Positions 24,532 through 36,251 of a stretch of DNA of 64,000 nt are shown piece by piece. This DNA is from Orbilia blumenaviensis. Lineage: Eukaryota > Ascomycota > Orbiliomycetes > Orbiliales > Orbiliaceae. Each line of letters starts with the position of its first letter. Position 1 is the first letter of the stretch. Under the pieces are notes generated by a model. That model was given only the letters and a program-made list of their open reading frames with translations. It made no database searches and had not been told where the DNA came from. The stretch spans positions 1,736,001 to 1,800,000 of the forward strand of contig JAVHNS010000002.1 in the NCBI GenBank assembly GCA_036872755.1. The letters are read 5' to 3'. The translations under genes were made by a program, and so were the position numbers.

Positions 24532-25749
24532 TTAAATCTTGGCTGCATTTTCGTCCAGAATGCCCCGAACAATCCTCTCCGCGTCTGTAACCGACTCCGC
24601 AACATTGATATCCAGATTTCCTTTGACGCAAGTATTTCCATCGGTCAGGAAAACTGTCTTGCCCTGGCTCAGCAATTCCGCCAGTAATTCCTCCGTTCCG
24701 CCACATCCTTGCCACCCACATATACGCTGGACATGCATGGCGATGACGCAGTAAAGCTGATAGGAGAGCCAAAGGTACTGAGCAGCTTTGTTCATCGAAA
24801 GAAGTGCGAATAGGCCAATCGGGAATTGGAGAACGAATGCGTATGCGATAAATATGCTGACAACTTCGCGTCGGCGGTCAGACCTGGAATCGCGTATAGG
24901 ATGGCCATAGTGCCTGAAAAACTGCTGAACAGTGTTCATGCTATGGGTGCTGGTTCTGATGAGTAGGACGCCAAAGGAAGGGTAGTCAACCTCGAAGATG
25001 ATCTTCTTTTCAGATGGTGGGAGGACCTCTTTAGGTTTAACAAGCCCGTCTCGTCGCAATGAGACTATAGCAGCAAGAAGTTTGAGAACAAGCGGTACCA
25101 AGTAGAGCGGGATTATGCCAAAGGGGGGTACTCCGTTACGGTCCTGTCCGTATATGTTCCACAGAATCACTGCAATAACTATGCAGACCGCCGATAGTTC
25201 GCTAAGGAATATCCCAAGGATGTTCGAAAGTGTAATACGCTGCTCCGAAACGAAAACTTGGTTCTTTGATTCTGCTACATCTCCCGTGTGCGGCTCCAGA
25301 TCCAAAACAAGCACCGGTTTGATGGCTCTCACCCCCTGGCCTTTGATCGGTCTTTTCCAACGAGGACTGCGCGCAACATATTTCAAAACTTCTACCCACA
25401 GACAGTTCCTAATCGCTTTCTTTGTCTGCGATTTTCCTGACCCATCAACCGCATGAACGTCGTAGGCAGCCGCTCGGTTTTCAGCAAAAAAGGCCGTTCC
25501 TAGCATATCTCCCCGTTGCTTCCCTGCGTATAACCCGTGGTTACGGATCACATCAAGGACGGTAAGTGCTGCCCGGTAGAGAGGGCCACCCATTGGCATA
25601 AAGAAGATTAACTTCGCCGCGCAGAGGGGGCTAATGTAGTTGTAATACCGCTGGGGCCATAGTAATCGATTGAAGCTGGTCTCTTCAGCGACTTCCGCGC
25701 CGATATAGCCGATGACCGCACCAAATGCCACCGCAATACTACTTTCCAT
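24532..25749 (-). CDS. Multi-spanning membrane protein, function unknown
   Basis: I do not recognise the family. One exon, 405 residues. Hydrophobic segments: near residues 3-20 (AVAFGAVIGYIG), 40-62, ~178-203 (LSNILGIFLSELSAVCIVIA), ~214-234 (GIIPLYLVPLVLKLLAAIV), ~300-323 (SIFIAYAFVLQFPIGLFALL) and ~329-348 (YLWLSYQLYCVIAMHVQRI), so four to six membrane passes. The loop between segments two and three is Lys/Arg-rich, and the tail is acidic and hydrophilic. The ATG at 25749 was chosen; the frame extends one codon further only with TTG. It is divergent from the HET-domain gene, about 850 bases apart, in an otherwise gene-poor stretch, so the two may share a promoter region. A functional link to the HET gene is inference only. 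Confidence 0.8.
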   Translation of the reverse strand: MESSIAVAFGAVIGYIGAEVAEETSFNRLLWPQRYYNYISPLCAAKLIFFMPMGGPLYRAALTVLDVIRNHGLYAGKQRGDMLGTAFFAENRAAAYDVHAVDGSGKSQTKKAIRNCLWVEVLKYVARSPRWKRPIKGQGVRAIKPVLVLDLEPHTGDVAESKNQVFVSEQRITLSNILGIFLSELSAVCIVIAVILWNIYGQDRNGVPPFGIIPLYLVPLVLKLLAAIVSLRRDGLVKPKEVLPPSEKKIIFEVDYPSFGVLLIRTSTHSMNTVQQFFRHYGHPIRDSRSDRRREVVSIFIAYAFVLQFPIGLFALLSMNKAAQYLWLSYQLYCVIAMHVQRICGWQGCGGTEELLAELLSQGKTVFLTDGNTCVKGNLDINVAESVTDAERIVRGILDENAAKI

Positions 25750-26072
25750 CAAAAAGTAAAGTTTCGAAATATCAGAGAGCTTAGAACTTGCGAAGTGAGT
25801 GAACTAGAATTTTTGTTTTTGAAGTATTTGCAATACGCATATATATGTTGGGATGTATTGATTGTATTTATATTTATACAATGTGAAGGACCATCAAACT
25901 TTGTGCGTTAGGTACTAGGCTATGCAACATTGCAGCCACCCGCGCTCAGCGACGAGACCAGGTTCGCGGTCATACGTCAGACAGGGTTCGGGATAGGCGA
26001 ATATCAACTACTGCAAGGCATTTTCCGCCCTTCCTTTATTCAAACTGGAAACTAGACTCCGTATATTTTTTT

Positions 26073-26107
<35 letters not shown>

Positions 26108-26602
26108 ATCTTCAGTCTCGTAGCTGGACTATTTTCTGGTCGGTTTCTGGTAGAGTCTTGTTGGGCTTTGTGTTGTGTTGTGTTTTGTGTTCAACACAAA
26201 AAGGGCAGCCGAGACTACGGGTATGTCAGCCTCCCAAGGCCAAGTTGGCTGACATGATTCTATACTGCTGTATAAAAGGTGCAAAAGTCGGTCAAAAACC
26301 CTTTGATTCGGAGCAGCATGGCCAGGCCACCACCAAGGCTTAAGGCTGAGACCCCGACATCCAGTCAGGTGACATATCTAGCATGTCACTTTTCTGCCAA
26401 GAATCCGACTCTTACATGCATAGAAATCGGCCCCACTTCGAACCTGGTCCGGCGAACTTCGAACCCGGCCCCGCACCTGGCTCGATCGTTTAGCGGCGCT
26501 GGACCTCAACCATCGCCTAGCGTCAAAAACGGTTCAGACCATTGAGGCATTGACATTTACTGGCTCTGCCACCTTTTTGCAAGGTTCTTCGCCTGGGTGA
26601 AG
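25750..26602. promoter_or_regulatory. Divergent promoter region of membrane-protein and HET genes
   Basis: About 850 bases shared by two divergent genes. It contains an uninterrupted run of 30 A at 26077-26106 and a pair of TTCGAACC-containing segments (26437-26445 and 26457-26465). No TATA-like element can be assigned with confidence. Confidence 0.5.
26077..26106. repeat. Poly(A) run of 30
   Basis: An uninterrupted run of 30 A on the plus strand, between the two divergent genes. I found no adjacent coding remnant or target-site duplication that would make it the tail of a retroposed copy. Confidence 0.9.
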
Positions 26603-28473
26603 ATGGAGACCGTAAGCCATTGTTGGATTATTAATCCAAGGATCAGCAAATCAATGGCTTAGACGCTAATACGTCCATGTAATCCTAGGACCCCGATCTT
26701 TTCTCGAACCGGCCCTTTTCTAGCAGGAAACCGCTGTATGAATGGGCCGAGGTTGCTGATTACTGGCCAAAGCGCCTATTGCATATTCCATCAATGACGT
26801 CTGTTGAAAGAGAAGGATTCAGCTGTTATGGAACCGTCGAACGACCAGAATATAGCATTCTGACGTATACTTGGGGACGCTGGAGAATCCGCAGTGGCCC
26901 TCCCGGGCCAAGTCTGCCTGTTAAGGGAACGCCATGGAGAATACCAGCAGTACACCCCGACCACTTCACCGTCGAATCCTTCGAAAAAGTGATCAAAAGG
27001 TTAGGCCAAAGCGGAAATGAATGGGCATGGGTTGACATTGCATGCATCCATCAAGAAGATGCTGCTGAAAATGCTGAAGAAGTCGGCCGCCAAGCCAGCA
27101 TCTTCAAAAATGCCAAAGACGTGTTTGTCTGGCTTTCTCATCTGGATACTAATGTACTGCAGGAAGCAGTGAACAATATCATAGAATACGGGGTTGACTT
27201 TGGCGAATTTGTTTCTATGGGAGGAATGAGCATTGGCAAGCTAGTCGATCCGAACATCCCCATGGAGCTCGCGCATACCGCATCACCCAGATCCCTTGCC
27301 GAGGCAGTATCCGCTATGGTTGCTGGATTTGAGACCATTTTTGCGGATCCTTGGTTCTCATCATTGTGGACCCTCCAAGAAGTTGTGCTGAGAAATGACT
27401 CGCTTGTTCTTACTAAACAAGCGGACTTAATTGTGTGGACGGAGAATAAATACTACATGTTTCTCACCATGTTTATCAACCATTGCACGAATATCTATGA
27501 TGACATCCTGCTCTTCAAAAAAAATATTTCTATCCACGACTGGCATATTTCAGAGGATGAAAAGATTTCATATGATGCCAAGCTCAAAGATGTGCAGGAA
27601 AAGCTCGACAGAATTATTGAGATGATCAACCACGCTGGGTTTTACTATCTACACTCTCTGAACCCTAACGTGCAGTATGGCACCGCGCGATACCGCAAAA
27701 CCTCCCGCTTGTTGGACAGAGTATACGCCATTACGCAGGTATACAACATACGAGTAGGCAAATCAATACGCCCGCAGGAAAATCCTACACTTGACGAATT
27801 GAAAGATGAGTTCGCCCGAGCGATCATCAATCGCTGCCCGATTATGGGCCAGCTATTCCTTCACACGGGGAAACCAGAAGATGGAAAATCCTGGCGGATA
27901 ACAGAAGATTCGTTCGTTCCGAGACCCATGTTGATGTATCAGGAACCGAAACCAAATTGTAAGTTTGAGTTCGGGTCGGATGGTTCTGTTAAAGTGCGTG
28001 GCGGTGTTTGTTCGTATCCTAAGTTATACGATGCCTTAAAATTCAAGATGTCGGCCGAACACCGGGTCTTTTTAGATCGCGGGTTTATGGAGAAAACGGG
28101 AGGTGACTGTGTTGGCGATTCAATGACCGTTTCGAGTCTTCACAAAACTTTGGATAAAATGCCGCCACGGTTGGTGAGCACATACGTTGGTCAACGAGAC
28201 ATCTGGCTCTTGCATCTGGGCTCCCGGAGAGGTTCTAAAATTCCGGGAACAGGCAAATACTTCCCTTGTAATATCGGTTTATTGCTATGCCGGAGCGAGT
28301 GGGGTACTCAGGCTGGCGGGCTTGACACCGCTTTCCAGAGAATTGGGATATTTATATGGGAGTGTCGTGATAATTCGGGAGGGCTGGCGCCACAAGACCG
28401 GGAAAGTAGTGATATGAACAAAGAGAAGTCAAGTGAAGTTGACTGGATAGAAAAGGAAGTTCTGCTCCACTAA
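26603..28473 (+). CDS. HET-domain protein (heterokaryon incompatibility)
   Basis: HET domains, related to TIR-like folds, trigger programmed cell death when genetically different hyphae fuse. Model: a 9-base first exon 26603-26611 (ATG GAG ACC), intron 26612-26688 (GTAAGC...TAG with a GCTAAT branch site) and exon 26689-28473; 597 residues. The HET signature is complete: EYSILTYTWGRW, then WVDIACIHQED, then GRQASIFKNAKDVFVWLS, then DPWFSSLWTLQEVVLRND. Exon 2 begins DPDLFSNRPFSSRKPLYEWA and runs through WPKRLLHIPSMTS, which fits the N-terminus of this HET subfamily and is why I do not start at a later Met. The C-terminal ~250 residues (DRVYAITQVYNIRVGKS and onward) contain no NACHT or WD40 repeats. 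The first exon is less certain than the body. Confidence 0.85.
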
Positions 28474-31342
28474 GAAGTCAACCCGATGGTTATTCTAATT
28501 CTAGGGCATTTCAAGCTTTTACCTCACCAGCTAACGGGACAATGTATGCAAACCAACTTTAGCTACCTAGTTACACATCCCAAGCACGATTTGTGGGAAC
28601 AGAACCGGGGCTTCCTCGAGCTGCATCACGCTGATTCCGAGATTTGGTTCAACCACCAATAACCTATCCGTGAAATCTCGAAAGGTATAATATCCGCCCT
28701 CAATCTCTATACCTAGGTACTTTAGGTCCAATACGATGCTATGTCCTAAATTAGTGGGTCCAATATTATTTTATCGCATCAAATCTAGAAGTTCCCCCGA
28801 CTCTAGTCATAGGAGCCAAATATACCAATCATCGATTCAGTCATTTTAACCAGGCTAAAACCAGGGATAATCGGACGGCCAGTAGCCAGATCCACATCTA
28901 ATAACTACCGTACCTAGGTATTTAGCTACCCCACCTAGCTTAGGTCCTCTCTAATTTATACGATCTAAATCCCTGCTTTATTCGCCAACGGCGATAGCTA
29001 AATCACCTTCAACCAACTGAAATTGCAAAAATTTAAATGAACGCTAAGGCAAAAGAGCCTAATCTATGGAAGTTGACCGTATAGTCATCACTGGCACCTA
29101 TAGCATGTACCACCTCTCAGCCCTCTACTGAATTCAAGTAGCATATAAATGTTTTTTATTTATAAAATATCGATATTTTCAGGAGGGTGCATAAGGCTGG
29201 GACTGTTTAATATAAATACTAGATCCTGCATACATACAGCTGGGACTTAAAACATTTGGAACCATTCTAAATAAACAAAAATGCGCATATGTTTCCGTTA
29301 CGTAGGCGTCTACGCAGGCTCTGCAGCACAGTTTTGTTGAGCCAATGCCGGCCTTGAAAGCTAACAATGCAATACTGTGACTGGTGGGTTTCCTGGAATG
29401 CGGCTCTGTGGTCGTCGGCCCGGGTTTCACCACCGCATAAGCCCTGGCCACCCCATGGCCTTTCCCAAACTCCAAAGCCTGCTGGCCCCGGGACGCCACC
29501 AATACGCGAGCTCAGCTGGCCCAAAAATACACGTATCTAGGTGTCTAAGCTAAGTCAGGCCCTGGATAGAAATTAATTCTATCTACCGAAAATGTTCGCA
29601 AACCGCGAACGGAAGATCTTCGACCGAGCATCTACAGCTTCGATTGCCAGTCTTTTCAAGCTTTTCTGCCCAGCTAGCTAGTTCTCGGTGTATAAAAACA
29701 AACAGTTATGATATGATATGCAGTGGTCGAAAATCAACATGCAACAGGGCCCTCGCAATTCTCATCATTCCCGCCCATGTTGCGGACTTAAACTCACCCG
29801 CCTGCAGCCTTCTGCAGCTCGCATGCATAAACTTCAACAGCAGGAGGCCAACCTTGAATCCGACCAGCAGCGTCCCTGACCACTGGATAAATAGTCCCTT
29901 CTTCTTCTTTTTCTTCATTTCTTTGCAGTCAAAGCACAATCCAAAACAGAACTATCAGCGGGGTAAACCATATATTGGAATCTGCATGAATATAATGATA
30001 CTTCCGGGACCCTAAGTCGTAAGCGCCCCCCCGGACCAGACGTTAACAGGAACTCGCAATCCTGGCGCTGCATGGAACGGAACTGCTGCTGTCGTCCGCG
30101 CAATGATTTCTAAAACGGTGGTCAGGCAATTACAAGCCCCCCAAAATATTCCTTGGCTCGTCGCCCCCAACCTAATGATTTGCTAGGAGCTTCGAGCTGG
30201 CCTGGTGCCTCGAGCTGATGGGACAAATCTTGTAACCAAAAAAACCCCTCCAGCCCTTGTCCAACCGTTATCCCCTTGCACAAGGAATTTCCATTAATTT
30301 ATTGGATTACTCAAGCGTTAGTTAGAACACAATAGACGATTGGATGATTTGACTTCTGACGACTAAAAAAACCATACCTATTCTTCCCATTGCATCTATG
30401 CGGCTGAAAAAAGCTGAAAGAGAAAAAAACTGTGAATTGAAATTTCTCTCGGCCTTGTTGTCTACGCGAGCGAGCGAGGTGGAAAAAAGAGGCATACAGA
30501 AGACAGATAAGGGAAGGTGCAGTGCAGATAAGAATGGAGCCAAGTACCCAAGTTCCCGTCCCTGGTCCTTTTTTCTTCACCCCGGTGTGCTCCTCGCATG
30601 CGGTCTTACACCATTTTCTCCACCTAAGACCTGTGTTTTTCTCCTCGCCCTCCCACGTTCCTTTTTGTTGGAGCCGGTACCCTTTTTAAGCAGGAGGGAA
30701 TCGCTTCAAACGCCTGTCCGCTCCAGGGATTCCGTTTATATTTATCCATAGTGTTCTTCCTCTTTTTACTCACCAGCTGTCTCTTTTTTTTGGAGGGAGG
30801 TACCGAGTCGGGCAAGCTGGATTATATTTGGAGCTGCGGACCTATAATAATATAAAATATACTTATATATAAGCACCCCATTGATCTCGACAATTAGAAA
30901 AAATTTTGCGGCTCTTCTTTTTTAATATCTATTCGATTCTACCCGCCTATTAGGACGACTTTTAATTAATTTAATCGGTTTGGGGGAATAGAATTTTGGG
31001 AGAAATTATAACGTTAAGAGCCTTACGAGGAAATTCGGACCCGTCTAAACGACGATTGATATTAAACGGACTGCCCTGGACCGGTTTCACTTTTGCTTGG
31101 CCCGAGGGATGTGGAGAACCCGTTTGAAATCCGAAAACTAAATAAACACGCCTGGCCCTACCTCACCAACTTTCTCGATTCTTCAATCTGGATAAAAATC
31201 TTGAGTCGAAAGGGAAACATAAACAAGGCTGCGAATATTAGAAGCGCGGGAAGGGAAACGGTAGTTATCCGACACCTTTTTTTCGTTACAGTCGTTTCTT
31301 CCCGACAAAGTCAAACACTGGTGTCAATTCAGTAGAGCGATA
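28474..31342. other. Gene-poor region
   Basis: About 2.9 kb with no recognisable gene. It holds two exact TACCTAGGTA palindromes (28710-28719 and 28911-28920) in an AT-rich stretch. Open frames on both strands (for example 29179-29524 minus and 30398-30751 plus) lack domain-like patterns. The last ~400 bases should contain the promoter of the surface-protein gene. Confidence 0.5.
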
Positions 31343-32495
31343 ATGGATCTCGAACCCCTCCGACTACCAAGATCCAGACTACTATGTCTATTTCTTTCGC
31401 TGCTTTTCTTTATCTCGACAATCGGAACAGTCAACGGGCAGGATATAAGTAACGAAAGCTCGATATATGCATTCACCGACGAAGATTGTACCCAGCGCCC
31501 GCGGCCTCGACAGCCAGGCACACCAGACGGAGAGTGTCATATCATTGCGACACCTAATGCGACGTCGTTGACAATAGCGAACCTTGGACATGGTTGCACA
31601 AGTATGTATAATTCCCAATTCTCTGCCCTCAAGAGCGCCTGAGCCCCTAAGGCCACCCATTTCGAACGCGTTTGAGCGGTTACACGCCTATATATATATA
31701 CCTGCACCCATACACCTATAAACCGTTTCTTTATTATACAAGCCTGGTCTCGTAAACCAGCCTCAATAAAAACTTAAAATGACTAACTTTCGGAATTAAT
31801 TAATTCCAAAAAAATAAATAGTAACCGCCTACAGCGACATAAACTGCTCCTTCGACCCCACCGCCATCCGTGAAAATGTGTGTACTTCAATCGGTGCCTT
31901 TTTTCTCTCCTTCTCCGTCGACAACTGCACTCCCAGCCCTCCAACAACAATATCAACCCGCATCCGCCCCCTCTCAACCTCCACAACCAGAACAAGTACC
32001 GGTACCGGTACTGGTACCCCACAATCAACAACAGGCGGAAGCATACCCACCGGTGCAAACAACATCGACTCCGACCCTCCCCTAGCAACTGCATCCTCCA
32101 CCCCCTCCTCCTCCACGACATCAGGCCTCTCAGCCGGCGCAAAAGCCGGCATAGCAGTCGGAGTAACAATCCTCGCCCTAATAATCGCCGGCCTTCTAGT
32201 CCGCCATTTCTTCTTCCGAAGACGCCCTGCAACGCCTCCCGTAGCACCGGATCATACAGCCTTAGACCCAACCGATCCCGAGAAAAAGGGGTTTTTGTGG
32301 CGTTTCGCGAGAAGGAAGCCGTCGCATATGTTCCCGCCGCCGCCGGCGGAGTTGGGAGGGTCTTATCCGGACCAGGATATGGCGCAGGCGCAGACACAGC
32401 GGTTGATGCCGCAGGCGGCGACCGTTTATGAGCTTGCTGCGGCACAACATGGAGAGCAGCCGGGTTTTAGAGGTGGTGCTGATGAGATTAAGTAA
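31343..32495 (+). CDS. Signal-peptide, Ser/Thr-stalk, single-TM surface protein
   Basis: Function unknown; the architecture is that of fungal plasma-membrane/cell-wall proteins, loosely like wall sensors. Exons 31343-31601 and 31822-32495 (intron GTATGT...TAG, 220 bases) give 310 residues. A signal peptide covers about residues 12-32 (LLCLFLSLLFFISTIG, then VNGQ). The ectodomain has five Cys (DEDCTQRP, GECHI, GHGCTIT, INCSFD, ENVCTS plus VDNCTPS) and ends in a Thr/Ser/Gly-rich stalk. The transmembrane helix is GIAVGVTILALIIAGLLV, followed by FFFRRR. The cytoplasmic tail is Pro-rich (MFPPPPAELGG) and ends TVYELAAAQHGEQPG, a pattern frequent in such fungal proteins. There is no WSC or other domain I can name. 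Confidence 0.82.
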
Positions 32496-34332
32496 GAAAG
32501 GGTCTATATCTTGCTATATGTCTCTTTCATCTATGTTTCTTTGTGTTTTTTTTTTTTTTTTTGTAAGGATTTCTATGGGCAAAAATTCCTAGAATGATCG
32601 GGTTTTTAAAGGTAATAATGAGTATTTCTGGCCAGCGACTGCATTCTCTTTCCAGCTTTTTTACGTCTCTTTTATCTATTTATCTCTCTTCAATTTTTTG
32701 CATTGGGTTTAATTGATGACCTTTTCTATATACATTCGTTATTTTGTGTATGATTGGGATGTATTAATACAGTATGACAGGCCGGCCGGCCTGGGTTTTT
32801 AACGGATTATCAAAAAACACAGATTAGGTTCCTTGCTATTCTCGGAATCCGGCTGAAAATTTCTGTTTTTTTTTTTTTTTTTTCTACTCTTGCCTTTGTA
32901 AATAAAGTATATAGGTATATAAAGACGAGGGGGGGAGAGAGTATAGATAATTAAATATCTATGAAGGGTTTAAGATTCCACTACTCCCTCATATATTACA
33001 CTCACAACATTATTCGATATTTGAATCCGACACTTTTGGTCTGCAGCCGAAAGACACTGCGTTGTAGACGTTGTATTTTCTTCCCCCTACCCCCCAAGCA
33101 AATCAAACCCCCCAGACCATGAAGAGGTAGAGTAATTGCTGACCGCAGCCAAACTCGCAAAAAATCACAGGCCAAAATTAAATATTAATATACCCATCAA
33201 AAAAAAAAAAAAAAAAAGTTTATTCAAACCCCGAAAAAGTAAGCCCACGGAATTTGCCATGATATGATCTTCAAAATGTATATATACACCACCCTATATA
33301 CCTAGGTTCCTGACTGGACGGAATTAACTCCCCTGGGATTGCCCCCAATCAAATATGAAACGTATAGGCGGGATCGATTCATTTTTCATGTTCATGTTCG
33401 TATTCGTACACCGCTTCGCCTTTCATGCTGGTAAATGTACATACAATACATATACGACTGACAAGGGTGTATATACCATGCACGCAGAATTCGCTTCTTT
33501 CCGCAATACGAACATGAATACTGATAGAACGCAAGTAAAATCTGTAACTAAAAGGAATAAAATAATTTAAAACCTCGTAATATATTATCATATCATCTCC
33601 TAGTAATAACGATGGGCTAGTCTATTTAATCGCTATGATCTAAAGGAGCCTGTAAAATAGAAAATAAAAAAAGAAGCCACACCGTGTTTAAAACGCTACA
33701 CCTCTCTAAAGCGTGGACGCGTGGGGGTTTCGATTCCCAAAGGATTGCAGGATGCAATTGTCTTGCCTATCGTTACACACAAAGTCATGCTTAAAAGAGG
33801 AAAAAGAAGAAGAAAGGTAATCATGATGTCGATGGGCGCGTGGGAGGGAGAAGGGAAAAAAAAAAAAAAAAAAAAAAAAAGTGTAGTAAAGGTAATATAA
33901 AAAAGCAAGCAGAGAGCCTCATAATAAAGAGCAAAAAGAAAACACACAGGCGGTCTTACAATAAGTAATGGGGAAAAAAGGTAAAAACCGCAGAGCCAAA
34001 CCAAGGAATTATATATTATGTACAATCATGAATAGAAAGTCGCATGGAAGAAGGAGAAGTAAAAGTTAGCTGGAGTATGCCCGCATGCGCATGGACTGTT
34101 GCCGCTGTGTAAGGGGGGAAAGGGAAGAGGAGAAGGAGGCGACAAAACTCCAATGCCTTAAAGAAACAAGCCGTAAATACCATGGCTAAAGTCCGATAGA
34201 TGTATGTTAAGGAAAAGGTGTCATTAGTAGCGGTAATAACAAACATTATCTGCATATAATGCACTGAGGTCGGTCATTGAAAGGGCATGTTGATAACCCG
34301 CAAAAGAACGAGTTGAAAAAGATGCATCCTCA
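32496..34332. other. Convergent intergenic region with homopolymer runs
   Basis: Two 3' ends converge. T runs at 32546-32562 and 32865-32883, A runs at 33199-33217 and 33856-33880 (25 A). Short open frames such as 33355-33570 and 33696-34025 are low-complexity. No gene is supported. Confidence 0.6.
33856..33880. repeat. Poly(A) run of 25
   Basis: Uninterrupted A run on the plus strand in the convergent region between the surface-protein and GT15 genes, read as poly(T) in the sense of the GT15 gene. Confidence 0.9.
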
Positions 34333-36251
34333 TCATTCCGGTAGCCAACCTCCTGCAACTTTGACCCATTCAGGCGTACAGCTACCGGGCTTGCCTTCAA
34401 CATCTTCGATGTCTGTGTCGCAGCGGCAGTGGCATCCCACACCATTGTGCTTCGGAGAGTCGTAGTTGGCCCAATATGCGTCGTCTTCTTTTGCAAGTCT
34501 TTTGTTTCGTTGCATTTCTTCCGCGTGGAAGAAGGGTTTACGTGTAAGCTGTTTTCCAGGAGCGTTTGCGGGGCAATGTTGAATGGTAGTATGTCGGTAA
34601 CCGAAGTCTCGGAAGTAGTGGATATCTTTGGTATCGAGTAAGATCCCGGCAGCTAGTGAGTGAATTGGTGCATCTCCCCACTACGGAATTAATTAGTACC
34701 CAGAGGATCCGCGATATAGTGTTTTAGGATGTCTTACCCGCTCTGTCCAGAAACCACCCGATTTGTCCATCATCTGGAAGAAATCCTCATATTCCTTGCT
34801 CCTGAAAAAGTCGAGCCTCGCGATCTCGAAATTGCTCCAGAAATGGCACATACTATACTCAAGTCAGTGCTGTTTCCGCAGTTCTACAGTAGACGCTATA
34901 TACTAACTTGTATTTCTCCCCTTCCATATTTTCTCCGTCAATATCGGGTAATGGTTTTCGAGGCGACATTTTCGGAATATCCTCCGTTGTATCTTCAGGA
35001 TTCGGCACTTCCTCTTTTGGCGGCTCGGCTCGATCGGCGAACATATCCCATAGACCGGTCGTGGGGATTTTATTTAGTCGCTTGTAAGCCGTGGCGTATC
35101 TAAACAGATTTGGGACCGTTTCCTTCAATTCCTTCACCGCGATTGTGTATCCATAAGTTTTGTTGTGTCGCTCCATGTGAATAAATGGGTCACTATGCGT
35201 ACCATTAGCAACCACGGGCTCCCGAGATAGAGCAAAATTGAGAACTTACTAAGTGATATCGCAGAAATACTTGATTTCCGGCTCCAATCGCCAGTACCAC
35301 TTGTACTTCTCGAGAAGAGGATGCTTATAGAAAAATCTACCACGCGGATCCAGAGTCAGCCACCGAGCTTCCCCAACACTATCAGCTTCACACATCAGAC
35401 AAAGCTTACCCCGAGTAAAATCTACACATGTGATGGTAACTTTCCATGCCACCATACATGATAACTCGATCTCCCTGCTTTGCGATGGCCTCCTTCGCAT
35501 CATCATGATTTACCCAATCCGGAAACCCCCACATGCTCGGGTCGATCTGACCGAATTCCACCTCCGAGCTTGCATATTTCTTCACAGTGGCCTTGAAAGA
35601 TTCATTAAACTCTCCGTCATTGAGGAAGACATAGGGATAGTGGAACCAGTGGTTGAAATGTCGTTCAATCGATTTCATGGACTGGATTACGCCGTCCAGT
35701 TCCTTGTTTCTCGCCAAGACGACAAACGCTGCATTCGCCCTCGGCAGGTCGACAGCTGGTTCTAAACAGCCTGTAACGAATGGTTTATCATATGTTTCGT
35801 TGATTTTCCTATTGTAACAGCGGATAGTTGCTTATATTAGCTGTGTTCATGCTGGCTAACCAAGCTTTTTTCCGAAACGCGTTGAGCATACGACACTCGC
35901 ATGAAGGGGGCTAAAAAAAAAAAAAAAAACCAAAAGACTGCTGAAAACCTGAAAATTAGAAAGAAGGGGTAAAATAAAGAGAAAAACTTACAGAATGCCA
36001 GGTTCCCTATTGATCAAGGGTAGATTTTGAATGACATTTGGAGAGTCAGAATGCAGCGCTACTAATAGCAGAATGACGATGATTATGAGGACAGGGAAAG
36101 CTACGACGACTGCCAGGGGTATTGTGACGGTCGAGCCGGCATTGAGGCGAATCCGTTTCGAAAAGAAACCTTTGCCGTACGGTTGAAGTTTGCGAAATGG
36201 GATGAAGTCCAGGAAGCCTCTCTTCCTGCCTATGAGATTGTCGGCAGCCAT
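34333..36251 (-). CDS. GT15 alpha-1,2-mannosyltransferase (Kre2/Mnt1/Ktr family)
   Basis: Type II Golgi enzyme that transfers mannose from GDP-mannose to O- and N-linked glycans of wall proteins. Six exons: 36251-35992, 35808-35410, 35336-35250, 35192-34908, 34852-34738, 34680-34333 (497 residues). A short basic cytoplasmic N-terminus is followed by one membrane anchor (VVVAFPVLIIIVILLLVALH, ~residues 46-66) and a stem. The catalytic domain starts at GCLEPAVDLPRANAAFVVLA and carries the family blocks FNHWFHYPYVFLNDGEF, MCRFYSGFFYKHPLLEKYKW, YWRLEPEIKYFCDITYDPF, YNMCHFWSNFEIARLDFF and ERWGDAPIHSLAAGILL. The C-terminus has the Cys-rich GVGCHCRCD. An insert rich in Glu/Pro (EPPKEEVPNPEDTTEDIPKM) sits between the conserved blocks. 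Intron 4 uses a GTTAGT donor. The exact KRE2/KTR subgroup is not resolved. Confidence 0.95.

Noticed and set aside
26437..26465. Two TTCGAACC copies in the divergent HET promoter region, resembling tRNA T-loops
   Set aside because: No stems can be formed around either copy; they look like a short local duplication.
29179..29524. Overlapping minus-strand frames in GC-richer DNA within the gene-poor region
   Set aside because: Two frames are open at once over the same bases, with no motif, intron signals or domain pattern in either.
33708..33750. tRNA-like T-arm sequence GGTTTCGATTCCC
   Set aside because: The loop is eight bases and no matching acceptor, D or anticodon arms can be drawn upstream.
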